A stretch of DNA of 64,000 bases from Ramlibacter paludis (lineage in GTDB: Bacteria; Pseudomonadota; Gammaproteobacteria; Burkholderiales; Burkholderiaceae_C). The position numbers and the translations under genes are program-made. The notes under the pieces are model-generated. The model did not search any database and was not told where the DNA came from. It was given only the letters and a program-made list of their open reading frames with translations. Positions 55,615 through 64,000 of this stretch are shown here, one piece after another; position 1 is the first letter of the stretch, and each line of letters begins with the position of its first letter. The DNA is taken from contig NZ_JAKLTM010000001.1 of NCBI RefSeq assembly GCF_022012305.1, forward strand, positions 806,001 through 870,000, written 5' to 3'.

Positions 55615-56898
55615 TTAGCGTCGGAGGATCTCGTTTTCACGGATACGCAGCATGGGAATGATCGACGCCAACATCAACGCGTTCCAGGGCTGGTAAAACT
55701 CGAGGGTGACCTCAGTGATTCCGTTCAGGGCCAGAACCATGATGACGGCTTGCGCAGCGCTGTAATTCCATCCAGCCGCCCGCATCGACGAAAGAGATTT
55801 TACCGATCCGAATACGAAAAGGACGGTGATTCCAAGGCCCACGTACCCGATATCCAAGGCTGCTTGAAGGTAGGTATTGTGAAGAGAAATCAGTTCAGGG
55901 CGGTCTGAAATCGTCGCGAAGATTGCTTCATAAAAGGCATATGCCCCGGACTCGAACTGGCCATAGTGGCCGAATCCGAAGATATGTTCGAGCTTGCCTT
56001 TGGCCAATTCAAATATGCCGCCGGCCCATATGATCTCGCGATTGGTGAAAGTGGTTGCACCATCTCGCGCTCCCAGGGTCAGGGCGGGCAGGTAATCCGC
56101 TCCGACAACAAAGAGAATGCTGGTGCTCCACAAGACCAGCAAGGCGCGCCCGGATAGCTTCGGCGCCGCGATGACGCCGACAGCACACGCAAATGCCCAT
56201 ACCAAACCTGCGCGGCTATCAGCCAATACGCAGGTGATGATGGGGGCTGCGATGAGCAAAGGAACGTCACGCCAGAGCCGTTGGTGGTAGAACTTGATGA
56301 GGCCCGCGGTCAAGGTGGCGCTGGCGATCACACCTGCGTTGTTGACGCCCCAGGCTAGAGGAAGCTGAACCCGATTCATGGCGATGCCGAGGTACGCGAG
56401 CATCTGAGCCGGTTGTTCGGTGGTGGCAACGTAGTTTGCGTTCCGCATTCCAAGTGCCCACAACGCAAGGTTCAGGCCCGTATACAGGCCGAGAAGCTTC
56501 AGCGTCAGTTTGAAAGGATCGACGTCGACGTTGGCGCGTCCCCGGTAGAGTTCGAGTGCCGCAATCGCGGTGACGATCATCGTCACATAGATCAGCATTC
56601 CGAAGCAAGCCAAACGTACATCCTTCGACTCGGAAAACCGCCAGCCTCTGAACAGCGCTATGAATTCCAGAAGAAACAGAGCAATACCGAGCCAGTACAC
56701 GCCGTTGTTGGCAGCCACCAGCCGATGTGGGCGCTTGGTCAGCAACAGGTGTACGCCAATTGCAAGAGGAACGGAGGCAGCGAGCGCGAACAGCAGCACG
56801 TGTGCGCGCGTCAAGTCTCCCCCCTGCCACCATACGATGGCAGGTAGAAAGGCTGCGAAACCCAAGAGGAGCCGCAGAGTGATTGAAAGCGCTGCCAT
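55615..56898 (-). CDS. O-antigen ligase/polymerase (Wzy-like) membrane protein
   Basis: A 427-residue membrane protein with about eleven helices. A large periplasmic loop carries the Wzy_C/ligase-type segment (SDRPELISLHNTYLQAALDIGY, read from about residue 335). ADSRAGLVWAF is also typical. It would polymerise flipped repeat units into a chain. It is convergent with the GH12 gene (8-base gap) and co-directional with the downstream WecG/TagA gene, which starts on the other side. Codon use looks less GC-rich than in the flanking housekeeping genes. Confidence 0.82.
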   Translation of the reverse strand: MAALSITLRLLLGFAAFLPAIVWWQGGDLTRAHVLLFALAASVPLAIGVHLLLTKRPHRLVAANNGVYWLGIALFLLEFIALFRGWRFSESKDVRLACFGMLIYVTMIVTAIAALELYRGRANVDVDPFKLTLKLLGLYTGLNLALWALGMRNANYVATTEQPAQMLAYLGIAMNRVQLPLAWGVNNAGVIASATLTAGLIKFYHQRLWRDVPLLIAAPIITCVLADSRAGLVWAFACAVGVIAAPKLSGRALLVLWSTSILFVVGADYLPALTLGARDGATTFTNREIIWAGGIFELAKGKLEHIFGFGHYGQFESGAYAFYEAIFATISDRPELISLHNTYLQAALDIGYVGLGITVLFVFGSVKSLSSMRAAGWNYSAAQAVIMVLALNGITEVTLEFYQPWNALMLASIIPMLRIRENEILRR

Positions 56899-56937
56899 GG
56901 CGGGGTTTTATCTGGTTCGACTCGCTCGGGCGGAAAA

Positions 56938-57723
56938 TCAATCCTTGGTGCGAGATGGGCGTTTCGCTGCTTCGGACAGGACACCGACAATGAATCTTGT
57001 GTTGGTGCTTGCGTAGCGACGCCATAGCCGCCTCGGCTCCGATGCGAGACGGTGCAGCCATTCTAATCCTGCTGCGCGCATCCACTCTGGCGCTCGCTTC
57101 AAACTGCCGGCGTGGTAGTCGAAAGCGGCGCCAACGCCGATCATGACGCCTTTCACGCGGGGCCGGTGGGCAGCCATCCAGAACTCCTGCTTGGGACAGC
57201 CGAGGCTGACGAACACCACCGAAGCGCCGCTTGCATTGACGGTCTCCACGACGACATCGTCTTCCTCCGTGGTCATCGTTCGAAAGGGAGGCGAAATCAT
57301 TCCGCCAATCAGGAGGGTGGGGTAGGCCTGCAGCACTGCAGCTCGCAGTCGCTCCAATGTGCTCTCTTGACCGCCGTAGAAGAAGACAATCTGCTTGTGT
57401 CGCTCGGCCTCGGCCAAATATTTCCACATGAGGTCAGGTCCGTTGATGCGGTCCTGACCTGGAAAGCCTTTGCGGCGCATCGTCCAGGCCACCGGGGCGC
57501 CATCGGGCGTGACCAGGTCGGCCTCCTTCAGCACCTTGGAGAACATTGCGTCGCCCTGCGCGGTAACCACCGAATGCACATTGCAAATGCACACATAGCG
57601 CGATCGGCGTGAGCGTCCCCAGTCAATCAGAGTCCCGATCGCCTCGGACCAGGTGAGCGCGTCGATCGGCGTGCCTTGCACCTCCACCAATCGTCGCGGG
57701 GGGGAATCAACTGATGACTGCAT
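56938..57723 (-). CDS. WecG/TagA/CpsF-family glycosyltransferase
   Basis: A 261-residue GT26 enzyme. Motifs: NVHSVVTAQGD, LVTPDGAPVAW, RINGPDLMW, IVFFYGGQESTLERL, VFVSLGCPKQEFWM and GVGAAFDYHAGSLKRAPEWM, with the Asp and polar residues used for sugar transfer. Members transfer ManNAcA, glucose or ManNAc to lipid-linked acceptors. The start MQSSVDSP is chosen because the frame upstream (52 codons) does not look coding. It lies upstream of and in the same direction as the Wzy-like gene. Confidence 0.9.
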   Translation of the reverse strand: MQSSVDSPPRRLVEVQGTPIDALTWSEAIGTLIDWGRSRRSRYVCICNVHSVVTAQGDAMFSKVLKEADLVTPDGAPVAWTMRRKGFPGQDRINGPDLMWKYLAEAERHKQIVFFYGGQESTLERLRAAVLQAYPTLLIGGMISPPFRTMTTEEDDVVVETVNASGASVVFVSLGCPKQEFWMAAHRPRVKGVMIGVGAAFDYHAGSLKRAPEWMRAAGLEWLHRLASEPRRLWRRYASTNTRFIVGVLSEAAKRPSRTKD

Positions 57724-57990
57724 CGGTGCGGTTAATTCTGAATCTGAAGTCAAGCCTGCGATTTTCCCGCTCGTGCCGTACTTCCACAAGCGGACTCCGT
57801 CCGTGCCATTTGTGCAGGCCCAACTTTGGCCGCGTTTGTCGCGCCTGCACAGCAGGCGGCTTCGTTCGGCACAAGGCAACCACCGTCCGTGACGAGCCCG
57901 CCGCGACTTCGGTTACCTTATGGTGCCTTGCGAAGAAACTGCCGGCGCCCCCCGTTCCGGTGGGATGCGTCCTTTTGAACCGAAACTGCG
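57724..57990. other. Divergent intergenic region in the polysaccharide locus
   Basis: About 270 bases between two divergent transcription units. GTGCAGGC (57812-57819) and GCCTGCAC (57843-57850) could pair as an 8-base-pair stem with a 23-base loop. No strong promoter could be placed. It marks a boundary between gene blocks of different orientation. Confidence 0.4.
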
Positions 57991-58833
57991 ATGAATGAAC
58001 TTTCCCCTACCGACCACGCCGGCCCCGTCAATCCCGCGGGGTTGGGGTGGCGCTTGGCGCGCGACTACCTTTCGTGGCGCATGCGCCATCCGATCGCCTC
58101 GGCAACGAGCCATAGCAAGCTCCGCGCACTTTACGGGTCCGAGCGCGGAAACGCTGCCGTTGTCCTTTGCAACGGCCCCAGCCTTCGGTCAGTCGATTTC
58201 GCAGCCCTGCGTGGTGTGAAGTTGATCGGATTGAACAAGATCAACTTGCTGCTCGAAGAAATACCGGGTCTGAAGATCGACTACTTGGTGGCTGTCAACG
58301 ATCTGGTGGTCAAGCAGAATTGCGACTTCCTGAACCGGACGGCGATCCCCACTTTCGTGTCGAGTCGCAGCATTGGAGTCTTGCAGGCGCGCCCTGGACT
58401 CCACTGGCTGTATGCGTCGCCGGTCGACAATTTCGCTACGCAAGTATTTCCGAGCATGTACGAGGGGGCAACGGTGACCTATGCGGCGCTCCAGCTCGCC
58501 TACCATCTCGGATTCTCGAGGGTGGCGCTGGTGGGATGTGACCACAACTTCGCCGTGAAAGGGACTCCCAACCTCGCCGTGAAAGCGGAGGGAGCCGATA
58601 ACAGCCACTTTCATCCGAACTATTTCGCGCATGGACAGACCTGGCAATTGCCGGATCTCGTGGAAAGCGAAAGGGCCTACATGCTCGCGCACAAAGTCTA
58701 CAGCGCGGCCGGTCGAGAGCTGTACAACTGTACGGCAGGTGGAAAGCTCGAGATATTTCCGCGCCTTCCCCTTCAGGACTTCCTGAATACCGCGACCCCG
58801 TTAAATCGCCCAACCATGCTTTCGTCTCAATGA
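57991..58833 (+). CDS. DUF115/MptE-like protein with sialyltransferase-like nucleotide motif
   Basis: A 280-residue Rossmann-like protein of the DUF115 group. VVLCNGPSLRSVDFAAL (57-73) closely resembles the CMP-binding NGPSL region of GT42 sialyltransferases. GATVTYAALQLAYHLGF and VALVGCDHNF are shared with Maf/DUF115 proteins. Maf-type proteins with this domain attach nonulosonic acids to flagellin. With a CMP-sugar synthetase gene in the same locus, it is a good candidate for the transferase that uses that donor. It is coupled to the next GT2 gene by ATGA. The true MptE reaction (pterin pyrophosphorylation) is unlikely here. Confidence 0.75.
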   Translation: MNELSPTDHAGPVNPAGLGWRLARDYLSWRMRHPIASATSHSKLRALYGSERGNAAVVLCNGPSLRSVDFAALRGVKLIGLNKINLLLEEIPGLKIDYLVAVNDLVVKQNCDFLNRTAIPTFVSSRSIGVLQARPGLHWLYASPVDNFATQVFPSMYEGATVTYAALQLAYHLGFSRVALVGCDHNFAVKGTPNLAVKAEGADNSHFHPNYFAHGQTWQLPDLVESERAYMLAHKVYSAAGRELYNCTAGGKLEIFPRLPLQDFLNTATPLNRPTMLSSQ

Positions 58834-59702
58834 GCACACTCATTTCCATGGTGACGCCCTGCTTCAATGCAGAGAAATACATCGTCGAGACCGTCGAATC
58901 CATGCTTTCGCAGACCGCGCTCGCTTCGGGGCGCGCCCAGCTGCAATTGATCGTCTGTGATGGACTGTCGCGGGATGCGACAGTCGAGAAGGTGCGGCAG
59001 CTGAATGACTCGCGCATCGAAATCGTCTCCGAGCGGGACGCCGGAATGTACGACGCGCTTGCCAAAGGTTTCGCCAGAGTACAGGGTTCCATCATGGGGT
59101 ACCTCAATGCTGGCGACTATCTGCATAAAACGGCGTTCGACGTCATCCTCGACATCTTCGAGAACGACGAAGTGCAGTGGTTCACGGGGAACTACATGTT
59201 CTACAACGACCGCTCGCAACCTGTCGGCGGCAAGACCGTCTTTCGGTTCACGTCCCAGTTGTTGATGAAAGGGTTGTACGGCAGGTACCTGCCAACCATT
59301 CAGCAGGAGTCAACTTTTTGGCGTGCCGATATGCTCAGTGTCGTCGACATGAAGGTGCTCGCCGGGCTTCGACTTGCGGGCGATGCATATCTTTGGAGGA
59401 GTTTTGGCGCGCAGGCGCCTCACCATACGGTCCGCGCATTCATTTCCGGGTTCCGTATTCACGAAGGGCAACTTTCGGAGGGTAAAGCAAAGTACTTCGA
59501 CGAACTGCAAAGCTTCTCGCAGCGACCAAATCCGCTCGACATGCTCAGGTGCCTCTTCGAAGGCGTAATGTGGCTGCTACCACCGCGCATCCAGTTATTG
59601 TTCAGCAGGAACACGACCTGGATGTACGACCACCGCCTGGAGAAATGGCGCAAACCGACTCTCAAGGAGTTGTTGGCGCGCCGCAGGATCGGTCAATCCT
59701 GA
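58830..59702 (+). CDS. Family 2 glycosyltransferase
   Basis: A 290-residue GT-A enzyme. The start is LISMVTPCFNAEKYIVETVE, followed by QLIVCDGLSRDATVEKV. SERDAGMYDALAKGF and MGYLNAGDYL are typical of WcaA/PssA-type transferases, where the Asp of AGDYL binds the metal. It adds a sugar to the growing repeat unit; the donor is unknown. It overlaps the DUF115 gene by 4 bases and faces wzc. Confidence 0.88.
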   Translation: MSTLISMVTPCFNAEKYIVETVESMLSQTALASGRAQLQLIVCDGLSRDATVEKVRQLNDSRIEIVSERDAGMYDALAKGFARVQGSIMGYLNAGDYLHKTAFDVILDIFENDEVQWFTGNYMFYNDRSQPVGGKTVFRFTSQLLMKGLYGRYLPTIQQESTFWRADMLSVVDMKVLAGLRLAGDAYLWRSFGAQAPHHTVRAFISGFRIHEGQLSEGKAKYFDELQSFSQRPNPLDMLRCLFEGVMWLLPPRIQLLFSRNTTWMYDHRLEKWRKPTLKELLARRRIGQS

Positions 59703-59719
59703 GGCGTGCGTAGAGGAAT

Positions 59720-59758
59720 GCGGACTCCGGAGCCCGAGTTCAGGGATTCGGAGTCCGC
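59720..59758. terminator. Hairpin between convergent GT2 gene and wzc
   Basis: GCGGACTCCG (59720-59729) and CGGAGTCCGC (59749-59758) form a perfect 10-base-pair stem. It lies after the GT2 stop and includes the last codons of wzc (stop at 59740). There is no T-run, so it may be a structural barrier more than an intrinsic terminator. Confidence 0.5.
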
Positions 59759-62025
59759 TCTGCGGAACCCTGCGGCTCGTAGCTGTATTGACGGTAGCGG
59801 TAGGCACCGTATTTATACCCGTAGCTTCCGAAATGTCGGCGGCTGAGATCAACGGCGTTAAAGATGACGCCGGTGGCTTGTCGGCCCGCGTGCGCAAGGC
59901 GACGCGCGGTTTCTTGCAGTTCACCGAGCTGGGTCTGTTCAGCCCGGGCAACGAGCAGCAGCGTGCCCGCGTGGCCGGCAATCGAAAGCGTATCGGCGGC
60001 TGCGAGCACCGGTGCAGTGTCGATCACCACGATGTCGTATTTGCTGGAGAGCTGGTTCAAGAGCGTAGTAAACGCACCGCTCATCACGAGTTCCGCCGGG
60101 TTCGGAGGGAAGATCCCCGAGGTGATCAGGTCCAGGTTGTCCAGAACTTGCTTGCGAATGGCAGATTCCAGCGAGATCGAACCCACGATCAACTCGGACA
60201 AGCCCCCTCGGCGAGGTTGTCCGAAATATTGATTCAGGTGGCCCTTGCGCAGGTCAGCATCGATCAAAAGCACCCGGCGTCCGCCGCTCGCGAGTACGGC
60301 GGAGAAGTTGGCCGACACGAAGCTCTTGCCGACGCCCGGCGTGGCCCCGCTGATCACGACCCGATTGTTCGGAGCGTCCAGCATTGCAAATTGCAGTGCC
60401 GTGCGCAAACTGCGCAGGCTTTCCACTGCGACGTCGTTCGGAGCAGTGTTCGAAAGAATGTGCACGCCTGGACGCTTCTGGGCGAGACTTTGCGCCATTA
60501 AGGCCTGCATCTCGCTCATCGGAATCGTGCTGTAGACGTTCAGCCCAATGTGCGCTTCGATCTCCTGCGGATTGCGGATGCCGCGGAAGAAAGCGGCGCG
60601 CGCCACGGCAAGCGCGACTCCGCCCGCTAGGCCGGCGGCCAAGGCCAGTAGCATCACCAGGCCGCGCCTGGGAGCGATCGGCCCTTCGGGCGCAACAGCG
60701 GCGTCGATCAACCGCACATTGCCGACCTTTCCCTCGCGTATCAACTGCAGCTGCAAGGCATTGTTCCGCAGTTGCTGGTATAGCTCATTGTTCACCTTGA
60801 CGTCGCGTTCAAGGCGAAGTGCGTCCTGCTGCACCGTGGGCAAACCTTTCACCCGTGCGTTGAGCGCCGCGATCTCGCGGTTCCACGCGGCAATCTGCTC
60901 GTCCAGTGTCCGGACCGTCGGATGCTCCGCCGTAAAGCGCGAAATCAATTCGCGACGGCGCTGCTGGGCCTCGAGCAGCTTGGACTGGAAGTCCACGCTT
61001 CGGCCGAGGATCAAGCGCGCCTCCTCGTCCAGGGCTACGGTGCCTTGCTGGTTGCGATAGCGGTTGTACGCTTCTTCCGACTGGTCCAGCGCCCGCTTGA
61101 ATTGCGGCAGTTGCACATCGAGGAAGGCGAGGGTCTTCTCTGCCTCTGCGGCTTTCCGCTCGACGTTCTGGCGAACGTACTGGTTGCCGATTTCGTTCAG
61201 GATGCGGGTCAGGCGCGTCCGGTCGGAGTCCTGGAGCGTGGCGTCGATTACGCCGGACTGCCTGCCCTTCTCCACAAGCTTCAATCCATCCTGAAGAAAC
61301 TCGATCGTGGCCAGCCTGGATAGACGAACCACGTTGAACTGCGCGCCCGCCTTGGCTTTGATATCCGAAACAAGGATGGTGAGAGGCCCATCGGGGGTTT
61401 CAGCCGTCAGGGCTGTGCCGACCTGTCCACGTATGTCGGGAATCTCCGGATGGCTCAGTTGGTAGGCTCCAGAGCCGAGCGCCGTTAGCCTGAACCGCGA
61501 GCCCTCCAGGTCGGACGGCACATCGAATTTGGGAACGCTGATGCTCTCGGCGCCAGTCACCCAACCTCCGATGCTGGGAAGAATGGGATCGGACACGCTG
61601 GTAGCGTGCCGGGCCAGCCGGCTTCCCAGCAGCGGCAGGTACCTTGGCCGTGCGTCGATGTACAGCAAGGTCTGGTCCACTGCCCGGCCTATGACCATTC
61701 GCGACCGGATGATTTCCATTTCCGCCGCGGCAGGCGTCTTCACATCAAACAGGCTTGCAGCTTCTCCCAGGAAGCTCTTCGCCGAGCCAGCCGAGTCTTC
61801 CACCTGAATCAGCAAGTTGGCCTCGTACTGGGGGCGGGCAAGGAAGGCATAGGCCACGCCCCCTAGCAAAGCGACGGCCGTCGTCAGGGCGATCAGCCAC
61901 TTGTTGTCGACGACGATGTCCCAGTATTCGAGAAGGTCGACCTGCCGCTCGTTTCCAAGGGTGGCGGGCGCCAATGCAACCTGGCTCGTCGCCGGTTGTT
62001 GTTGAAGCGGGTGCGGCGCGTTCAT
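59740..62025 (-). CDS. wzc: Polysaccharide co-polymerase / tyrosine autokinase Wzc
   Basis: A 761-residue inner-membrane BY-kinase controlling chain length and export. Membrane helices at about 43-63 and 455-475 flank a periplasmic coiled-coil part. The cytosolic kinase has Walker A GATPGVGKS (560-568), Walker A' LLIDADLRKG (586-595) and Walker B IVVIDTAP (665-672). The tail holds seven Tyr in 15 residues (735-749), the autophosphorylation cluster. The start MNAPHPLQQQ overlaps the wzb stop (ATGA). It works with the phosphatase Wzb and the pore Wza. Confidence 0.95.
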   Translation of the reverse strand: MNAPHPLQQQPATSQVALAPATLGNERQVDLLEYWDIVVDNKWLIALTTAVALLGGVAYAFLARPQYEANLLIQVEDSAGSAKSFLGEAASLFDVKTPAAAEMEIIRSRMVIGRAVDQTLLYIDARPRYLPLLGSRLARHATSVSDPILPSIGGWVTGAESISVPKFDVPSDLEGSRFRLTALGSGAYQLSHPEIPDIRGQVGTALTAETPDGPLTILVSDIKAKAGAQFNVVRLSRLATIEFLQDGLKLVEKGRQSGVIDATLQDSDRTRLTRILNEIGNQYVRQNVERKAAEAEKTLAFLDVQLPQFKRALDQSEEAYNRYRNQQGTVALDEEARLILGRSVDFQSKLLEAQQRRRELISRFTAEHPTVRTLDEQIAAWNREIAALNARVKGLPTVQQDALRLERDVKVNNELYQQLRNNALQLQLIREGKVGNVRLIDAAVAPEGPIAPRRGLVMLLALAAGLAGGVALAVARAAFFRGIRNPQEIEAHIGLNVYSTIPMSEMQALMAQSLAQKRPGVHILSNTAPNDVAVESLRSLRTALQFAMLDAPNNRVVISGATPGVGKSFVSANFSAVLASGGRRVLLIDADLRKGHLNQYFGQPRRGGLSELIVGSISLESAIRKQVLDNLDLITSGIFPPNPAELVMSGAFTTLLNQLSSKYDIVVIDTAPVLAAADTLSIAGHAGTLLLVARAEQTQLGELQETARRLAHAGRQATGVIFNAVDLSRRHFGSYGYKYGAYRYRQYSYEPQGSAERTPNP

Positions 62026-62471
62026 TTGGTAGCCTGGTTTGCAAGTTTTTGGATGCGCGGTAGCCAAGCGTCGACGCCCTGTACCAGAAGCGAGAGGGCT
62101 TGTCGAAAAGCGTCTTCCGATTGTCTGTACGGATCCGGGACGTCCGCCTGAATGAATTCGCCCACGCGGATGACGCGTCCGTGCGCTTGAGGATGTTGCT
62201 CCTCGATGCGGCGCCGCTGACCCACCGACATCACCAGCACCAAGTCCGCTTCAAGGCACATCTGCCTCGTGATCTGGACCGCGCGATGCGCCGAAATGTC
62301 AATGCGGAGCTCTTGCATCAGCTTGACTGCAATCGGATCTGCCGGCGCTCCAATCAAGGCGCCCAGTCCGGCAGATCGAACGGCAATGCCGGGAAGCGCC
62401 GCAGCGAGCAGCCCCTGCGCCATCGGGCTGCGGCAGATGTTGCCCTCGCACACGACCAGCAGCGATCTCAT
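62022..62471 (-). CDS. wzb: Low-molecular-weight protein tyrosine phosphatase Wzb
   Basis: A 149-residue cytosolic phosphatase that dephosphorylates the Wzc tail. The active-site P-loop is CEGNICRS (Cys8 and Arg14, C-x5-R), and the general acid is Asp113 in DPYRQSED. The length is standard. It overlaps both wza (upstream) and wzc (downstream) by ATGA, giving tight coupling in the export operon. Confidence 0.94.
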   Translation of the reverse strand: MRSLLVVCEGNICRSPMAQGLLAAALPGIAVRSAGLGALIGAPADPIAVKLMQELRIDISAHRAVQITRQMCLEADLVLVMSVGQRRRIEEQHPQAHGRVIRVGEFIQADVPDPYRQSEDAFRQALSLLVQGVDAWLPRIQKLANQATK

Positions 62472-63631
62472 GGGCTGATGATCTGGCGGCCGTACGTCAA
62501 AGTCTGCGCGCTGGGAACAATCAGGTTGATGATTCGGTTCCACTGCACCAGCGGCACGGGGTCGATGTACACAACGTCGCGCGGCCGGAGCGGAAAGCTC
62601 TCCGCCAAAGCCAAGGCGACGGGGCTGCCGGCTTTCAGGTGGTAGATCGTGGGCGCCGCTTCCCGGTTGCTCCGGATGACGTAGATCTGGTCCGTGTTGG
62701 CGGTCGTCAGGTTCGGGCCTCCAGCTTCCGCCAGGGCTTCGTTCAGCGTCATGCGCCCGCTTCGCATCAGAAGCGCCGACGGCCGCAGGATTTCACCCAT
62801 GACAAAGACCTTGCGTTCTTCGCGGTGGCGCACCGACACAAGATCGCCGCTCTCCAGCACGATGCGGTTCGGGTTCACGCCCGCTTCCTGCAGGCGCAGC
62901 AGGTCGATCACCGTCGTGGTGTTGCCCCGGGTTAGCGTGACGAACGAGCGGTCGCCGTTGGGCGTGACCCCTCCGGCCCGGTTAATCGCCTCGGGCAGCG
63001 TCATGGGCACGTCGGTAAAGATTTGGCTGCCGGGTAGACGCACTTCGCCGTCGACATAGGCACGGCGGCTCCGGAAAGAGTTGATGCGCACCGTTACCTG
63101 TGGATCCTTGATGACGCGGGCGATACTGGCGCGAACGCGTTCACCGGCTTCAGATTCGGTGAGGCCACCCACATGGATGCGGCCCGCATACGGGAAGAAG
63201 ATTTCGCCTCGACTGTCGACAATGAATCCCGGCGCGCTGGCGATTCCCGTGGGGTCCACCTGCTGGCTGATCACCGCACCCGCGGCCGGCAGCAATTCAG
63301 GATGGTCGTAAACGACGACGGTGATGATGTCGCTGGGGCCGATCGTGTACGGCTTGGGCTCTGCGAACAGACGCGCTACGTCCGGAGAAATCCCGGTCGG
63401 CAGGGCTTTCCATTCGGCCTGGATGAGCATCGGCGTGATGGGAATGACTACCCCTTGCGGCGGATTTGCGGGATCCGCCGGGACGTACTGGCCCAGCGTG
63501 ATGCTGCTGCGAGTGGAGGGGTCGGCAAAATCGAACCCGGGCGCCGTCACCACGGCGCAACCTGGCAAGAGGCCTGCAACCAGGAGCGCTCCGAGATACA
63601 GCCCCGCACGAATTCTTTGTCTCAACCCCAT
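62468..63631 (-). CDS. wza: Outer-membrane polysaccharide export lipoprotein Wza
   Basis: A 387-residue export pore subunit. The lipoprotein signal ends LLPGC (Cys25). The polysaccharide-export (PES) domain has YTIGPSDIITVVVYDHPEL and continues with the SLBB domains (PYAGRIHVGGLTESEAGERV and EALAEAGGPNLTTANTDQIYV). The C-terminal amphipathic helix (about 365-387) forms the outer-membrane channel. The ATG is preceded by weak ribosome-site sequence; an upstream TTG start is less likely. It is coupled to wzb. Confidence 0.94.
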   Translation of the reverse strand: MGLRQRIRAGLYLGALLVAGLLPGCAVVTAPGFDFADPSTRSSITLGQYVPADPANPPQGVVIPITPMLIQAEWKALPTGISPDVARLFAEPKPYTIGPSDIITVVVYDHPELLPAAGAVISQQVDPTGIASAPGFIVDSRGEIFFPYAGRIHVGGLTESEAGERVRASIARVIKDPQVTVRINSFRSRRAYVDGEVRLPGSQIFTDVPMTLPEAINRAGGVTPNGDRSFVTLTRGNTTTVIDLLRLQEAGVNPNRIVLESGDLVSVRHREERKVFVMGEILRPSALLMRSGRMTLNEALAEAGGPNLTTANTDQIYVIRSNREAAPTIYHLKAGSPVALALAESFPLRPRDVVYIDPVPLVQWNRIINLIVPSAQTLTYGRQIISP

Positions 63632-63715
63632 TTCGATCCCGTGCGCTTGACGCAAACGTGTGACTTTAACCCAGCCGCCCTCGGAAATCCGCCTCTCCCC
63701 ACAGAGGAGCCCGTC

Positions 63716-64000
63716 CTAATCGTGCAATGCTCCCGATCCGGGGGATTGCCGCGCCGCGTCTCGGATGCGTCGGAGGTTGTCTTCGAAATAGGCCAGGCCG
63801 GCGCGATCGGAGTTAAAGACTGCGTCCAGTGAAGGGACTGGGGGCGTGACGCCATAGCCGATGCGCACGGTGTTGCCGCCTTTTTCTCGCAAGGTGGATT
63901 CCGTGCCCACCGAAAAGCGAGGCGTCCCGGTCACCTGGAGGCCCCCGGGGTTCATGTCGCGTCTCGGTCCGATCGGCACCGAGACCATCAGTCCCAGGAA
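63716..64000 (-). CDS. YjbH/GfcD-like outer-membrane protein, C-terminal part
   Basis: The frame is open to the window edge, so the N-terminal part lies beyond; 94 codons are visible. The end, with PIGPRRDMNPGGLQVTGTPR, GYGVTPPVPSLDAVFNSDRA and YFEDNLRRIRDAAR, matches my recollection of the C-terminus of YjbH-domain lipoproteins, which accompany Wza in group 4 capsule (gfc) and yjb loci. They are beta-barrel-like outer-membrane proteins involved in exopolysaccharide secretion. It lies 84 bases upstream of wza in the same direction. Confidence 0.65.
   Translation of the reverse strand, partial: FLGLMVSVPIGPRRDMNPGGLQVTGTPRFSVGTESTLREKGGNTVRIGYGVTPPVPSLDAVFNSDRAGLAYFEDNLRRIRDAARQSPGSGALHD

Noticed and set aside
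58021..58833. Pterin pyrophosphokinase (MptE) function for the DUF115 protein
   Set aside because: The genomic setting is a polysaccharide locus and the NGPSL region resembles nucleotide-sugar transferases; no archaeal-type pterin pathway genes are present.

Overview
The window is GC-rich chromosomal DNA from a betaproteobacterium, most likely a Burkholderiales/Comamonadaceae member of the Ramlibacter-Variovorax-Polaromonas type. This rests on the ribF-ileS-lspA order, livHMGF and Bug/TctC transport genes, a purN-RsmB-like pair, rpmB-rpmG, trxB beside a Crp-family regulator, ftsK-lolA-rarA, and overall protein character. The genus is an inference. No tRNA, rRNA, IS element or CRISPR array was recognised.

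0-14 kb: the 3' end of a PfkB sugar kinase, an EamA exporter, a quinone oxidoreductase, a stand-alone receiver protein and an orphan LivK-type binding protein. A LysR regulator follows, divergent from an alpha/beta-hydrolase-like protein whose catalytic Ser and His are replaced. Next come a MexEF-OprN-type RND efflux operon (adaptor, pump, outer-membrane factor) and a Na/Pi cotransporter with a PhoU tail. 13.6-30 kb is mostly housekeeping: ribF-ileS-lspA, an HNH protein, a lipoprotein lipase, a two-subunit acyl-CoA dehydrogenase, yceH, purN and an RNA m5C methyltransferase, an acyl desaturase, rpmB-rpmG, trxB and a CRP-like regulator. A CRP-type palindrome lies in the trxB/regulator intergenic region.

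30-46 kb: ftsK, lolA, a small membrane protein, rarA, livHMGF, a small beta-barrel-like protein, a Bug binding protein, a Lys/His-rich secreted protein, an Fe-S flavoreductase and an atypical SDR. There is also an unrecognised two-gene membrane operon with faint IcmF/TssM character, and a DegP-like protein that has lost catalytic His and Asp.

46.4-64 kb is an exopolysaccharide/capsule locus of the Wzx/Wzy type. manC-fcl-gmd make GDP-mannose, GDP-4-keto-6-deoxymannose and GDP-fucose. They are followed by a GT2 enzyme, an acylneuraminate-cytidylyltransferase-like protein, a D-2-hydroxyacid dehydrogenase, an SDR, a Wzx-like flippase and a secreted GH12 endoglucanase-like enzyme. An inverted pair (Wzy-like polymerase, WecG/TagA transferase) comes next. 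Then come a DUF115/MptE-like protein with a GT42-like NGPSL motif and a second GT2. Last is the export and control operon yjbH-wza-wzb-wzc. Repeated 4-base ATGA overlaps indicate translational coupling in blocks. The middle (about 50-60 kb) looks less GC-rich than its flanks, as expected of an exchangeable specificity region. The most unusual part is the CMP-sugar-type module without a visible NeuB-type synthase, together with a GH12 enzyme coupled to the flippase gene.
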